Assembly (NCBI RefSeq): GCF_000364445.2
Contig: NZ_CP043538.1
Span: forward strand, 5,537,447-5,601,446
Origin: Methylobacterium mesophilicum SR1.6/6
GTDB taxonomy: Bacteria > Pseudomonadota > Alphaproteobacteria > Rhizobiales > Beijerinckiaceae
Reading direction: 5' to 3'
Length of the DNA: 64,000 nucleotides
Position 1 is the stretch's first letter, and the number at the start of each line of letters is the position of its first letter. The position numbers and the translations under genes were made by a program. Shown here one piece after another: positions 36,592-46,072 of the stretch. A model generated the notes under the pieces. It did not search any database and was not told where the DNA came from. It saw only the letters and a list, made by a program, of their open reading frames with translations.

Positions 36592-37575
36592 TCACGGCCC
36601 ACCGCCGAGCGCGCGCCGGAGCTGACGGCGCAGGGCCTCCGCGTCGTCGAGGACGAGGCGCACGCGCAGCACGCGAATGCCCGCCGCCCGGTCAGGGGGC
36701 AGGCGGACCGCATCCTTCTCGGTGGTGACGAGATCCGCCCCGAGCCGCCGCGCCTCGGCGGCCAGGGCGGCGAGGTCCCTCTCCCGATAGGGATGGTGAT
36801 CCGGGAAGGCGCGGGTGCCGGCGACCTCCGCCCCCGCCTCCGCCAGGGTGGCGAAGAACTTTTCCGGCCGACCGATCCCCGCGAAGGCGAGGCAGCGCCG
36901 GCCCGCGAGAGCGTCGCCGTCCCGGACCAGGCGCGCCCGGTAGACCGGCAAGCCGCGACGCTCCGCCTCCCGGGCGAGGACGTCCCCCGCCGCCCCGTCG
37001 CCGACGACGATCAGCCCGGAGACGTGCGGCCATTGCCGCGCCAGCGGCGCGCGCAGCGGCCCGGCCGGGAACGGCAGGCCGTTGCCGAGGCCGGCGGGGC
37101 CGTCGACCACGGCGAGGCTGAGATCCTTCGCGAGGGTCGGATTCTGCAGCCCGTCATCCATCACCACGGCGTCCGCGCCGAGGCTCCGGCACAGGGCCGC
37201 TCCGGCCGGACGGTCGCGGGACACGACGGCCGGCGCCCGGCGGGCGAGGAGCAGCGGCTCGTCGCCCACCTCGGCGGCGGTGTGCTGCTCCGGATCGACC
37301 TGCACCGGTCCGGCCATCCGGCCGCCGTAGCCGCGGGACAGGAAGGCGGGCGCGCGGCCAAGGTCGGCGAGCAGGGCCGCGACCGCCAGGGCGGCCGGCG
37401 TCTTGCCCGCGCCGCCGAGGGTGAAGTTGCCCAGGCACACGACCGGACAGCCCGCCGCGACGCCGGGGCGGTCCATGCGCCGGGACACCAGCGCCCCGTA
37501 GGCGGCGCCGAGGGGCGCGAGGCAGCGCGCAGCCGGGTGGTCGGCCCCCGCCGCCCAGAAGCCCGGCGGCCGCAT
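36592..37575 (-). CDS. lpxK: tetraacyldisaccharide 4'-kinase
   Basis: LpxK phosphorylates the lipid A disaccharide at the 4' position on the inner face of the inner membrane. The 327-residue protein has the membrane-proximal N-terminus, the atypical P-loop GNFTLGGAGKTP (about residues 49-60), SRGYGGR, GDEPLLLA, VVMDDGLQNPTL and DHHPY. Its ATG shares a base with the waaA stop. With waaA and the DUF374 acyltransferase it forms a tightly overlapping lipid A-modifying operon. Confidence 0.93.
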   Translation of the reverse strand: MRPPGFWAAGADHPAARCLAPLGAAYGALVSRRMDRPGVAAGCPVVCLGNFTLGGAGKTPAALAVAALLADLGRAPAFLSRGYGGRMAGPVQVDPEQHTAAEVGDEPLLLARRAPAVVSRDRPAGAALCRSLGADAVVMDDGLQNPTLAKDLSLAVVDGPAGLGNGLPFPAGPLRAPLARQWPHVSGLIVVGDGAAGDVLAREAERRGLPVYRARLVRDGDALAGRRCLAFAGIGRPEKFFATLAEAGAEVAGTRAFPDHHPYRERDLAALAAEARRLGADLVTTEKDAVRLPPDRAAGIRVLRVRLVLDDAEALRRQLRRALGGGP

Positions 37576-38907
37576 CAGGCCCGCGCGAGCGGGCGCACGC
37601 CATCGCCCCGGTCGAGGCGCTGGAGCTTCATCTGCGCGACGAACGGGTCGAGCACCGCGAGGGTGCGCGCCACCGCGCCCTCGAAGGGCAGGAGCGCGCC
37701 CTGACCCGCCTGCGCCATGCCGGCGAGGCGCGCGGGATCCCGCAGGAGTTCCCCGGCGAGGGCGGCGAGCTCCACGCCGTCGCTCACCGCGAGGGTCCCG
37801 CCGGCCCGGTCGAGGGCTTGATAAATCGCGTCGAAATTCTCCGTGTGCGGCCCGTGCAGCACCGCCGTGTCGAGGCGCACCGGCTCGATGGGGTTCTGGC
37901 CGCCCCGCGGGACCAGGGAACCGCCGAGGAAGACCAGGGGGCTGAGCCGATAGAACAGCCCCAGTTCGCCGATCGTGTCGGCGACGTAGACCTCCACGGA
38001 GGGGTGGGGTCGTCCTCCGGTGGAGCGCCGGGCGCTGCGCAGGCCCACCGCGTCGGCGCACGCGACCACCTCCGGCGCCCGGGCCGGGTGCCGCGGGGCG
38101 ATGATGGTGAGGAGCCGCGGGAACTCCGCCTTCAGAATCGCGTGCGCGTAGGCGACCATGGCCTCCTCGCCCGGGTGCGTGCTGGCCGCGACCCAGACCG
38201 GCCGGTCGGCGATCATGGACCCCAGATAGGTGAGCTGCTGCGGGTCGGCCGGCGGCACCGGCGCGTCGAATTTCAGGTTCCCCGCGATGCTCACCCGCGG
38301 CGCGCCGAGCTTGGCGAAGCGGGCGCCGTCCTCCTGGGTCTGGCTGAGGCAGATGGCGATGCGCGACAGCAGCGCCTTGGCGGTGCGCGGGCAGCGCTCC
38401 CAGCCTCTGAACGAGCGCTCCGACATGCGCCCGTTGACCAGGATGAGGGGGATCTCGCGCTCGTCGAGCTCCAGGATCGTGTTCGGCCAGATCTCGGATT
38501 CGGCGATCACCGCGAGATCCGGCTGCCAGTGGTCGAGGAACCGCGCCACCCAGCGCGGTGCGTCGAGGGGCATGTACTGGTGCACCGCCCCGACCGGCAG
38601 GCGGGCGCCGATCAGGTCGGCGGCCGCCCGCGTGCCCGTGGTCACCAGCACCGAGAAGCCGCGGGCGATCATGCCCTCCACGAGGCCGATCAGCGACAGC
38701 GCCTCGCCGACGCTCGCCCCGTGCATCCAGGCCAGGGACCCCCACCGGGCGGGCCCGGCCGGGCAGGCCGCGCCGTTCAGGAAGCCGCAACGGGTCCTCC
38801 TTGCCGCGCTGCGCCCGCCACGCGAGCAGGCCGGTCAGCGCCGGCTCGCCGATCCGCAGGCCGGCCCGGTAGGCCTGAAGCGGCAGGGTCACGGAGGGGC
38901 GCCTCAC
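37575..38907 (-). pseudogene. waaA: 3-deoxy-D-manno-octulosonic acid transferase, frame broken by one base
   Basis: WaaA (KdtA) adds Kdo to lipid A. The C-terminal 383 residues read in one frame from WMHGASVGEA (38726) with SEIWPN, SERSFRGW and PRGGQNPIEP, while the N-terminal 55 residues (from the GTG at 38907, which overlaps the upstream stop as GTGA) read in another. Removing one base from the run of five Cs on the given strand at 38739-38743 gives RPVGSLAWMHGAS in a single 443-residue frame, the normal size. Because the gene should be needed, a sequencing or assembly error is as likely as a true mutation. Confidence 0.85.
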
Positions 38908-39689
38908 GCCGCGTCTCCCACGGTCGCGGGCGCGGCCAGCGGCGCCGCCTCGCGGTAGAGCGCCGCCCGGTCGGCGCGCCCGACCAGGGCGTAGGCCCGG
39001 GCATGGACCCGGTTCATCTCGGCCTCGACGAAGCGCCGGAGCGCCTCGAAGGCATCGTCCGCGCAGTCGCGCGGGACGAAGATCGGATCGCCGAGCACGA
39101 TCGCGCCGCGACCGAAGGGCAGGCCCAGGCAGGCGCGATCCCAGGACTTGAAGCGCAGATGGCGGCTCGTCACGACGGCCGCCGGGATGATCGGCCGGCC
39201 GGAGAAGCGCGCCAGCGTCAGGATCCCGGCGTCGCACCGGCGCGAGACCTTCGGCACGTCCGCGCTGAAGGCCACCGACTCGCCGGCCTTCAGGGCCCGC
39301 AGCATCGCCCGGAACCCCTCCGCGCCGCCCTTGGCGCGGGTGTCGCTGGCGCGGTTCCTGCCCCGGGCACCGGAGGCCCGGATCACCCGCACGCCGAGCC
39401 GCTCGAGCGCGATGGTGTTGATGTTGCCGTCCGGGTTCTTCGAGATGATCGTGGCCACCCGATCGCCCGGCCGGCGCATGAACGGCATCATGATGTGCTG
39501 CCCGTGCCACATGCCGGCGATGACCGGCAGCCGCGCATCCAGCCACGCATCGGCCCCGCCGGGATTCGCCCCGGCCGCGTGGACTTGAAACCGGTTGGTC
39601 GCCCGCACGAGCCCCAGATAGGCCGCCGCCAAGCGGCCGAGGACGCGCTGCACGGTAGGACGACGAAGGAAACGCTTGCCGAGACTCAT
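38904..39689 (-). CDS. DUF374 lysophospholipid/lipid A-type acyltransferase
   Basis: The 261-residue protein has AGMWHGQHIMMPFM (His-containing acyltransferase start), FSADVPKVSRRCDAG and PIIPAAVV, features of the DUF374 acyltransferase family near LPS genes. The member in rhizobia may add an acyl chain to lipid A; not shown here. Its stop overlaps the waaA start as GTGA. It is the first gene of the lpxK operon as read on the minus strand. Confidence 0.82.
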   Translation of the reverse strand: MSLGKRFLRRPTVQRVLGRLAAAYLGLVRATNRFQVHAAGANPGGADAWLDARLPVIAGMWHGQHIMMPFMRRPGDRVATIISKNPDGNINTIALERLGVRVIRASGARGRNRASDTRAKGGAEGFRAMLRALKAGESVAFSADVPKVSRRCDAGILTLARFSGRPIIPAAVVTSRHLRFKSWDRACLGLPFGRGAIVLGDPIFVPRDCADDAFEALRRFVEAEMNRVHARAYALVGRADRAALYREAAPLAAPATVGDAA

Positions 39690-39887
39690 GTCACGCCTGA
39701 GGCGGCTCGACCGCCAACGCCCGATCGGTTCCGGATCGAATCGGACCGCGCATGCTCTAGCCCCCGTGCCTGAGACGAAACAATCAGCCTCGTCCTCAAC
39801 CAGACGTTTAGGGTCGCCCGGGCTGCCGGCCGTTCCGACCCTGCGGATGCTCCCGCCGCGCGGCGAAAACGGGGCGGCCGGGCTTGT

Positions 39888-39925
39888 TTAGATCTATTCC
39901 AGACTGTAGATTGGAATAGATCTAA
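39888..39925. promoter_or_regulatory. perfect inverted repeat, probable operator of the VIT gene
   Basis: TTAGATCTATTCCA (39888-39901) and TGGAATAGATCTAA (39912-39925) are exact reverse complements of 14 bases around a 10-base spacer. The block is A/T-rich in a GC-rich region and ends two bases before the ribosome site GAGGAG. TTTAGA and ATTCCA halves recall, but do not match, Irr-type iron control elements. A repressor bound here would block translation start or transcription. Confidence 0.7.
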
Positions 39926-39940
39926 TCGAGGAGTTTCACG

Positions 39941-40477
39941 ATGGCAGCCATGCTCGGCGGCATCTCCGATGGGGCCTGGGAGGCCCGTCGCACCTTCGTC
40001 CTGCGCTACGTGCAGCCCGGCCTGGCCGGGCTGATCGACGGCTCGGTCTCGACGCTGGCACCGATCTTCGCCGCCGCCTTCGCGACGGGTCACAATGGCG
40101 CGACCTTCCTGGTGGGGCTCGCGGCGTCGGTGGGTGCCGGCATCAGCATGGGCTTCACGGAGGCGCTGTCGGACGACGGCAGCGTGACCGGGCGCGGCGA
40201 CCCGTGGCTCCGCGGCCTCGTCTGCGGGGTCATGACCACGCTCGGCGGGCTCGGACACACGCTGCCCTACGCGATCCCCGACTCGCTTCCCCCGGGCTGG
40301 CCCAACCCCTTCGTCCTGGCGACAAGCCTCGCCGTCCTGGTGGTGGTCGTCGAGCTGGTCGCCATCGCGGCGATCCGCACGCGCTTCATGGCCACGCCGT
40401 TCTGGCGGGCGGCCCTGCAGGTGATGCTCGGCGGCGCCCTGGTGCTGGCCACGGGAATGCTCATCGGAAGCGCTTGA
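39941..40477 (+). CDS. VIT/CCC1-family membrane protein, iron or manganese transporter
   Basis: The 178-residue protein has four to five membrane helices. [19 protein letters not shown] and [20 protein letters not shown] are typical of the vacuolar-iron-transporter half of bacterial MbfA-type proteins. MbfA has a ferritin-like domain before this part; here the start ATG at 39941, preceded by GAGGAG, leaves no such domain. It likely exports Fe2+ or Mn2+ or another divalent metal. The perfect palindrome next to its start suggests metal-dependent control. Confidence 0.8.
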   Translation: MAAMLGGISDGAWEARRTFVLRYVQPGLAGLIDGSVSTLAPIFAAAFATGHNGATFLVGLAASVGAGISMGFTEALSDDGSVTGRGDPWLRGLVCGVMTTLGGLGHTLPYAIPDSLPPGWPNPFVLATSLAVLVVVVELVAIAAIRTRFMATPFWRAALQVMLGGALVLATGMLIGSA

Positions 40478-40502
40478 CGCCGGGGCCCGTGCCCGCGATG
40501 CG

Positions 40503-41450
40503 GTGCGGGCTTTCCTGGCCGTCTCAAGCGTGACCCCGGCGTTGACCTTCCGCCTCGCCCATCTCAGCGATCCCCATGTCGGCCCCCTCGGCCGGGTGCG
40601 CCTGCACCAGCTCCTCGGCAAGCGCGCCACCGGATACGCCAACTGGCGGCGCGGCCGCTCGCGCAGTCACGACATGACCGTGCTGGAGGCCCTGGTCTCC
40701 GACCTGAAGGAGCAGGGCGCCGGGCACGTCGCCTGCACCGGGGACCTGTGCAACATCGGCCTGCCGAGCGAGTGGGAGACGGCGCGCACGTTCCTGGAGG
40801 CCCTCGGCACACCCGAGACGGTGAGCTTCGTCCCGGGCAATCACGACGCCTATGTCCGCGGCTCCCTGGAGGGGCTGCTCGCCGCCTGCGGCCGCTACAC
40901 CGGCGACGATTCGGGATCGTCGGGACGCTTCCCCTACCTGCGGCGGCGCGGCCCCCTCGCCCTGATCGGCCTCTCCAGCGCGATCCCCACCAAGCCCTTC
41001 GTGGCCACCGGACGCCTCGGCGCCCCGCAGCTCGCCGCCGCCGAGACCCTGCTGCGGGCGCTCGCCACCGAGCCGGGCCGGCCCTTTCGCATCATCATGA
41101 TCCATCATCCGCCGCAGCCCGGCGGAGCGGCGGCGGGCCGCGAGCTGAAGGATGCGGCGGCCTTCACGGCGATGATCGCCCGGGCCGGCGCGGAGCTGAT
41201 CCTGCACGGCCACAACCACGTGATCAGCAGCGCCGCGATCCCGGGGCCGGACGGGCGCAGCGTCCCGGTGGTCGGGGTCCCCTCGGCCTCGGCCCGGCCG
41301 GACGGGCACGGGGCGACCGCGTCGCGCCGGGCCTCCTACCTTCTGTACGATATCGCTCCGGCGGCGGCCGGCTTCGCGATCAGCGCCCGGCGCCGGGGCC
41401 TCGATGCGGCCGGGGCCATGTGCGACCTCGGCCCTCTCGATCTCGCCTGA
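40503..41450 (+). CDS. calcineurin-like metallophosphoesterase
   Basis: The 315-residue protein shows the five metal motifs: SDPHVG, TGDLCNIG, GNHDA, IHHPP and HGHNHV. The first codon is the GTG at 40503; a second GTG at 40530 is closer to the domain start and also plausible. It lies 25 bases after the VIT-type gene and may share its transcript. Substrate is unknown; phosphodiesters or pyrophosphates are usual. Confidence 0.87.
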   Translation: MRAFLAVSSVTPALTFRLAHLSDPHVGPLGRVRLHQLLGKRATGYANWRRGRSRSHDMTVLEALVSDLKEQGAGHVACTGDLCNIGLPSEWETARTFLEALGTPETVSFVPGNHDAYVRGSLEGLLAACGRYTGDDSGSSGRFPYLRRRGPLALIGLSSAIPTKPFVATGRLGAPQLAAAETLLRALATEPGRPFRIIMIHHPPQPGGAAAGRELKDAAAFTAMIARAGAELILHGHNHVISSAAIPGPDGRSVPVVGVPSASARPDGHGATASRRASYLLYDIAPAAAGFAISARRRGLDAAGAMCDLGPLDLA

Positions 41451-41516
41451 CGGAGCCGGCCGGCACGTCGTCGGTCTCTAGGGTCGCGCCGGCGCGTCGT
41501 TCGTCATGCCGATCGG

Positions 41517-41678
41517 TCAGAGGCCCGCGGCGAGCAGGTCTGAGCGAAGCTGGCGACTGAGGCTTGCCTCGTAGCGCTCGGCCTGGAGGCGTGTGAGACC
41601 GCAGATCAGCGCGCGTGTGCCGCGATACACGGTATAAGTCCCATCGTGGGTCGGTCTGACGCGAATCACCTCTGCCAT
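41517..41678 (-). CDS. small protein of 53 residues
   Basis: Starting at the ATG at 41678 after a good GGGAGGG; the longer frame upstream has no start with a ribosome site. The sequence alternates charged and hydrophobic residues (RPTHDGTYTVYRGTRALICGLTRLQAERYEASLSRQL), suggesting a small beta-beta-alpha fold. No family recognised. It is convergent with the phosphoesterase. Confidence 0.6.
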   Translation of the reverse strand: MAEVIRVRPTHDGTYTVYRGTRALICGLTRLQAERYEASLSRQLRSDLLAAGL

Positions 41679-41996
41679 GGAGCCCTCCCTGTGCTTGAGG
41701 TTGCCTGCCTTCGTCTGAGGAGATCGTCCCTTCTTGTTGGATTGGCGGATCGAACGCGCGAACCAGAACGAGGTTAGCCACGCCTTCCGACGTGGCAAGA
41801 CCCGCGGATGAAATAATGCTTAAGTATTTCCGCTGCAGCGCGGCAAGCCGTTGCCCGCACTGGCGATCCGAAGCTGCTTAAAAATGCGGCCCCGCGTTTG
41901 CATTTTGAATATGGTGAGACGTCCAGCCGGGTGCCGCCCGGAGGGCGCGATTGGCAGGCCGATTCGCCCCGTTGCGGGCGTGCGAAAGGAACTCCC
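41679..41996. other. divergent gene-free region
   Basis: About 318 bases lie between the 53-residue gene and the first amidase. The middle (41805-41840) is A/T-rich with AATGCTTAAGTATT, an imperfect palindrome, and may hold promoters for both directions. No other element is visible. Confidence 0.45.
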
Positions 41997-43391
41997 ATGC
42001 AGCTCTGGCGTCAGACGGCGACCGACCTCGCGGCCTTGATCCGCTCCGGTCAGGTCTCGGCCCGGGAAGTCGCGCAGGACGCCCTCGGTCGTCTGGACGC
42101 GGTCAATGGCCGGATCAACGCCGTGGTCGAGCACCGCCCGGAGGACGTGCTGGCGCAGGCCGACGCGGTCGATGCCGCCCGCGGTCGCGGCGACGCCCTG
42201 GGGCCTCTGGCGGGCGTGCCGGTGACCGTGAAGGTCAATGCCGACCAGCAGGGCTTCGCGACGACGAACGGGCTGCGCCTCCAGCGCGACCTCGTCGCCG
42301 CGCAGGACAGCCCTGTGGTCGCCAATCTCCGCCGGGCCGGGGCGGTACTGCTCGGGCGGACCAACACGCCGGCCTTCTCGCTGCGCTGGTTCACCACCAA
42401 CCAGCTGCACGGCGCCACCAAGAACCCGCGCGATCCGGCGCTGACCCCGGGGGGCTCGTCGGGCGGCGCCGGAGCGGCCGTCGCCGCCGGAATCGGCGCG
42501 ATCGCCCACGGCACCGACATCGCGGGCTCCGTGCGCTACCCGGCTTATGCCTGCGGCGTTCACGGCCTCCGGCCGAGCCTCGGCCGCATCCCGGCCTTCA
42601 ACGCGTCGTCGCCCGAGCGGGGGATCGGGCCGCAGCTCATGGCGGTGTCGGGGCCGCTCGCCCGCAGCATCGCGGATGTCCGTCTCGGGCTGGAGGTCAT
42701 GGCCGCGCCCGACCCGCGCGATCCCTGGTGGGTTCCGGCCCCGCTGGAGGGACCGGAGCGGCCGCGGCGGGCCGCGCTCTGCGTGCGGCCGGGCGGCCTC
42801 GCGGTGGTCCCCGAGGTCGAGGCGGCCCTGCGGGACGCCGCGCGGCGTCTGCGGGAGGCCGGCTGGGCGGTGACGGAGATCGCCGACACGCCCCCGATCC
42901 GCGAGGCGAGCGAGATCCAGCTCCAGCTCTGGCTGGGCGACGGCTACGCGGCCGTCCGCGACGCGGCGGAGCGCGAGGGCGATCCGGCGGCGATCGGGCT
43001 CCTGGAGAGTTTCCGCGCCCGCGCCGAGGCGATGCCGCCCGACGCGATCGCGAAGGCGCTGACCCGGCGGGCGACGCTCGCCCGGGACTGGTCCCTGTTC
43101 CTCGCGGAGCACCCGGTGCTGCTGGTGCCGGTCTCGGGCGAGCTGCCGTTCCCGGACGGGCTCGACCGCACCGGGGATGCCGGCATCGCCCGGGCCTTCG
43201 AGGCGAACCTCCTGCAGGTCGGGCTGGCGCCGATCGGCGTTCCGGCGCTCACCGTCACCACCGGGCTCGTCGGGCGGGCGCCGGTCGGCGTGCAGTTGGT
43301 CGCCGCGCGCTACCGGGAGGATCTGTGCCTCGCGGCGGGCGCCGCGATCGAGGCGGCCGGCGCCCCGGAGATGCCGGTGGATCCGGCCTGA
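41997..43391 (+). CDS. amidase-signature family amidase
   Basis: From the ATG at 41997 (ribosome site GAAAGGAA) the protein has 464 residues. The Ser-cisSer-Lys triad is visible: Lys in VPVTVKVNAD, cis-Ser in TPGGSSGGAG, and nucleophile Ser in GTDIAGSVRYPA. It hydrolyses an amide to acid plus ammonia; substrate unknown. It reads away from the M20 and M81 peptidase genes, with a second amidase at 52 kb, so it likely belongs to the same catabolic island. Confidence 0.88.
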   Translation: MQLWRQTATDLAALIRSGQVSAREVAQDALGRLDAVNGRINAVVEHRPEDVLAQADAVDAARGRGDALGPLAGVPVTVKVNADQQGFATTNGLRLQRDLVAAQDSPVVANLRRAGAVLLGRTNTPAFSLRWFTTNQLHGATKNPRDPALTPGGSSGGAGAAVAAGIGAIAHGTDIAGSVRYPAYACGVHGLRPSLGRIPAFNASSPERGIGPQLMAVSGPLARSIADVRLGLEVMAAPDPRDPWWVPAPLEGPERPRRAALCVRPGGLAVVPEVEAALRDAARRLREAGWAVTEIADTPPIREASEIQLQLWLGDGYAAVRDAAEREGDPAAIGLLESFRARAEAMPPDAIAKALTRRATLARDWSLFLAEHPVLLVPVSGELPFPDGLDRTGDAGIARAFEANLLQVGLAPIGVPALTVTTGLVGRAPVGVQLVAARYREDLCLAAGAAIEAAGAPEMPVDPA

Positions 43392-43416
43392 CGGCGGTTG
43401 TCCGGCGGCGTCGGGC

Positions 43417-44559
43417 TCACCCCTGCGCCTCCGCACCCAGGCTCGCCAGCAGCGCCGCGAACAGCCGCGCGCGCTGGGGCAGCGTGTCGATCAGCACGTG
43501 TTCCTCCAGGGTGTGGTAGCCCTGGCCGAGGGGCCCGAGCCCGTCGAGGGTCGGGATGCCGTTGGCGCCCGTGAAATTGCCGTCCGAGCCGCCGCCGGCG
43601 CTGCGATGGGGCAGGGGCTGGCCCAGGGCCTCGCTGAGCGCGCGCGCCCGCTCGTAGAGGGCCAGGCAGCCGGCATCCGGCTCCCAGACCGGCCGGGTCA
43701 CGCCCCGGGTCACGGTGAAGCGGACGCCGTCCTCCTCGTCCGACAGGGCCAGCATCCGCTCGACGCCGCGGTCGAGGTCGGCCTGGCGCTTGGCCATGCT
43801 GAGCGCCTGCCCGCGGCACAGGGTCGGGACGCAGTTCACCCACTGCCCGCCGGAGACGATGCCGGTGGAGAAGGTGCAGTCCGCATCCGACATCGCGTCG
43901 ATGGCGAGGATCTTGCGCGCCATCGCGCGGATCGCCGAGCGCCCCTCGTGCGGCGAGGCTCCGGCGTGGCTCGGCCGGCCCAGGGCCTCCAGCGCGAAGC
44001 GCGCGATGGCGTAGCGGCCGGTGACCACGCCGTTCCCGGGCTGGCCGGGCTCGGGCACCAGCACGAAGGCGTGGCGGGCGGCCTCGGCCTCGATCAGGTC
44101 GCGGGTCGAGGGGCTGCCCACCTCCTCGTCGCCGGTGAACAGGACGGTCACGGGCAGCGGCGTCGCGACGCCGGCCGCCGCCAGCGCGCGGATCGCCGCC
44201 AGGGCGATCACGTTGCCGCCCTTCATGTCGAGGATGCCGGGCCCGTAGGCGCGGTTCCCCTCGATCCGCCAGGGCAGGGCGCTGAGCGTCCCCACCGGAT
44301 GGACCGTGTCGAGATGGCCGAGCACCAGGATGCCCGGCACATCCCGCCGCGGATGCGGGAAGCGGGCGCGGACGCAGTCGCTCAGGTCCATCCGGCCGGG
44401 GATCGTCTCGACCGTCGCGCCCGCGAGGGCGAGGTCGCGGGCGGCCACGCCCATCATCCGGTTGACCGCCGCCGCGTCGTAAGTGGGGCTCTCGCACGCG
44501 ACCCAGGGGCGCAGGGTCGCGAGGATCTCGCCCGCGTCGAAGCTCAGGTCCGGGATCAT
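43417..44559 (-). CDS. M20-family metallopeptidase (carboxypeptidase G2-like)
   Basis: The 380-residue protein has the dizinc motifs LGHLDTVHPVG, YGPGILDMKGG, FTGDEEVGS and a late TLEEHV, in the order seen in carboxypeptidase G2/glutamate carboxypeptidases. Zn ligands H and D lie in HLDTV and DMKGG. It would release C-terminal amino acids, often Glu, or deacylate amino acids. Its ATG overlaps the stop of the M81 gene by four bases, so the two are coupled. Confidence 0.88.
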   Translation of the reverse strand: MIPDLSFDAGEILATLRPWVACESPTYDAAAVNRMMGVAARDLALAGATVETIPGRMDLSDCVRARFPHPRRDVPGILVLGHLDTVHPVGTLSALPWRIEGNRAYGPGILDMKGGNVIALAAIRALAAAGVATPLPVTVLFTGDEEVGSPSTRDLIEAEAARHAFVLVPEPGQPGNGVVTGRYAIARFALEALGRPSHAGASPHEGRSAIRAMARKILAIDAMSDADCTFSTGIVSGGQWVNCVPTLCRGQALSMAKRQADLDRGVERMLALSDEEDGVRFTVTRGVTRPVWEPDAGCLALYERARALSEALGQPLPHRSAGGGSDGNFTGANGIPTLDGLGPLGQGYHTLEEHVLIDTLPQRARLFAALLASLGAEAQG

Positions 44560-46040
44560 CGGGCGCTCTCCTCGGCGAAAGGGGCGGCGAAAGGATCGGG
44601 GACGCGCGGCCAGTAGGCGCCCGACCGCTTGGTGTAGGGGATGGCCCCGTAATCCGGCGGCACCGCCCCGGGGGCCGCCACGTAGCGGACCTCGCTCGCG
44701 ATGGGCGCGAAGGCGGCGTAGAAGTGCTGCATCGACTTCACCACGACGATGCGTTTGTCGTCGAGGGTCAGCCCGAGCCCCGTGAACGCGTCGGGCGCGA
44801 AGGCCTGCTGGCGCCTGTGGGTCAGGACCACGTGGAGCCCGTCGGCCTCGACCCAGGCGGCGGGGCCGAGCTGCGCCCGGCCGCCGCTGAGCCCCGTCTG
44901 GCTGTGATCGTCCGACAGGCCGCGCACGGCGACCCGCAGATCCACGGGATCACCCGAGGTGACGCCGCACTTGCCGCCGATCCGGAGGGTGAAGGTCGCG
45001 CCGAGGCCGGCCTCGTGGCAGATACCGACCGCGCCGGGATCCCAGACCAGGCCCAGGGCCACGTCCCGCACGCCGCGCGCGGCGAGGCGCGCGAGGATCG
45101 CCGTGTTGTCCGAGGGTGCGCCCGCGCCGGCATTGTCGGCGAAGTCGGCGAGCACCATGGGACGCGGATCGCCGGAGGCGAGGCCGAGGTCGATGGCGGC
45201 GTCGATCGTGTCGCACCGGCTCGCCGCCGCCTCGCGCATCGCCCAGACCGCGGCGGCGAGTTCGTCGGCGAGCGCCTGCGCCTTCGCCGCATCGCCATCC
45301 GCCACGACGAGCATCTTGGCGCCGACATCCGCCACGTCGCCCCAGGGAAAGCCGTGCCCGAAGGAGACCGACAGGATGCCGTCCCGTCCCTCGAGGGACT
45401 CCATCCGGCGCACGAAGCCGGCGACCGGCTCGCGGCTGGTGCGCCACATGTTGACGATCCGGCAGTCGGCATAGGCCATGACCGGCCGGATGTCCTTCTC
45501 CACCGTCCGCACCACGAGCGGGTAGAGGTCGCGGGCGCGGTCGACGATGTCGGTGTGCGGGTACTCCTTGTAGATCACGATGACGTCGGCGCTGGTCCGC
45601 ATCGTCTCGGTGAGATGGCAGTGGAGGTCGAGCTCGACGCCGATCGTGGCGTCCGGCCCGACGATCGCGCGGACCCGCTCCAGGGTGTCGCCCTCGCAAT
45701 CGTCGGTGCCCTCCGCCACCATGGCGCCGTGCATGAACAGCAGCACGGCGTCGACCGGCATGGCGGCCTTCAGGTCGTCGAGCAGGGCGTCGCGCAGCTC
45801 CTCGTAGACGGCCCGCAGGGTGATCCCGCCGGGCTGGGCGAAGGTCGAGAGGCTCTCGACCACCGTGTGCCCGTCCGCCTCGGCCAGTTCGCGCCACGCC
45901 TTGAGGCCGATATTGCTGAGGCTCGGCGGGTTCCGGCTGCCGTCCCGGCGGGCGTAGTCGGCCAGGAAGGCGGCGCGCCCGGTGGGCAGCGGCGCAAACG
46001 TGTTGGTCTCGGTGGCGAGGCCCGCGATGAGAATCTTCAA
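44556..46040 (-). CDS. M81-family metallopeptidase (MlrC-like)
   Basis: The 494-residue protein starts at a TTG (46040) with MKILIAGLATETNTFAP, the usual N-terminus of the family; an earlier frame has no better start. HGAM and GVELDLHCHLTE, plus a C-terminal MlrC domain (GLVWDPGA), identify it. MlrC degrades linearised microcystin in some sphingomonads but most members act on unknown peptides. Four-base overlap with the M20 peptidase gene downstream indicates coupled translation. Confidence 0.87.
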   Translation of the reverse strand: MKILIAGLATETNTFAPLPTGRAAFLADYARRDGSRNPPSLSNIGLKAWRELAEADGHTVVESLSTFAQPGGITLRAVYEELRDALLDDLKAAMPVDAVLLFMHGAMVAEGTDDCEGDTLERVRAIVGPDATIGVELDLHCHLTETMRTSADVIVIYKEYPHTDIVDRARDLYPLVVRTVEKDIRPVMAYADCRIVNMWRTSREPVAGFVRRMESLEGRDGILSVSFGHGFPWGDVADVGAKMLVVADGDAAKAQALADELAAAVWAMREAAASRCDTIDAAIDLGLASGDPRPMVLADFADNAGAGAPSDNTAILARLAARGVRDVALGLVWDPGAVGICHEAGLGATFTLRIGGKCGVTSGDPVDLRVAVRGLSDDHSQTGLSGGRAQLGPAAWVEADGLHVVLTHRRQQAFAPDAFTGLGLTLDDKRIVVVKSMQHFYAAFAPIASEVRYVAAPGAVPPDYGAIPYTKRSGAYWPRVPDPFAAPFAEESAR

Positions 46041-46072
46041 GGTCTTAGTCCCACTCCGTCCCGGCCGCCGGG

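Noticed and set aside
36592..39546. A single 984-residue minus-strand protein covering the lpxK, waaA and acyltransferase region
   Set aside because: Only the lpxK part is real in that frame; the remainder is the out-of-frame reading of waaA and the acyltransferase.
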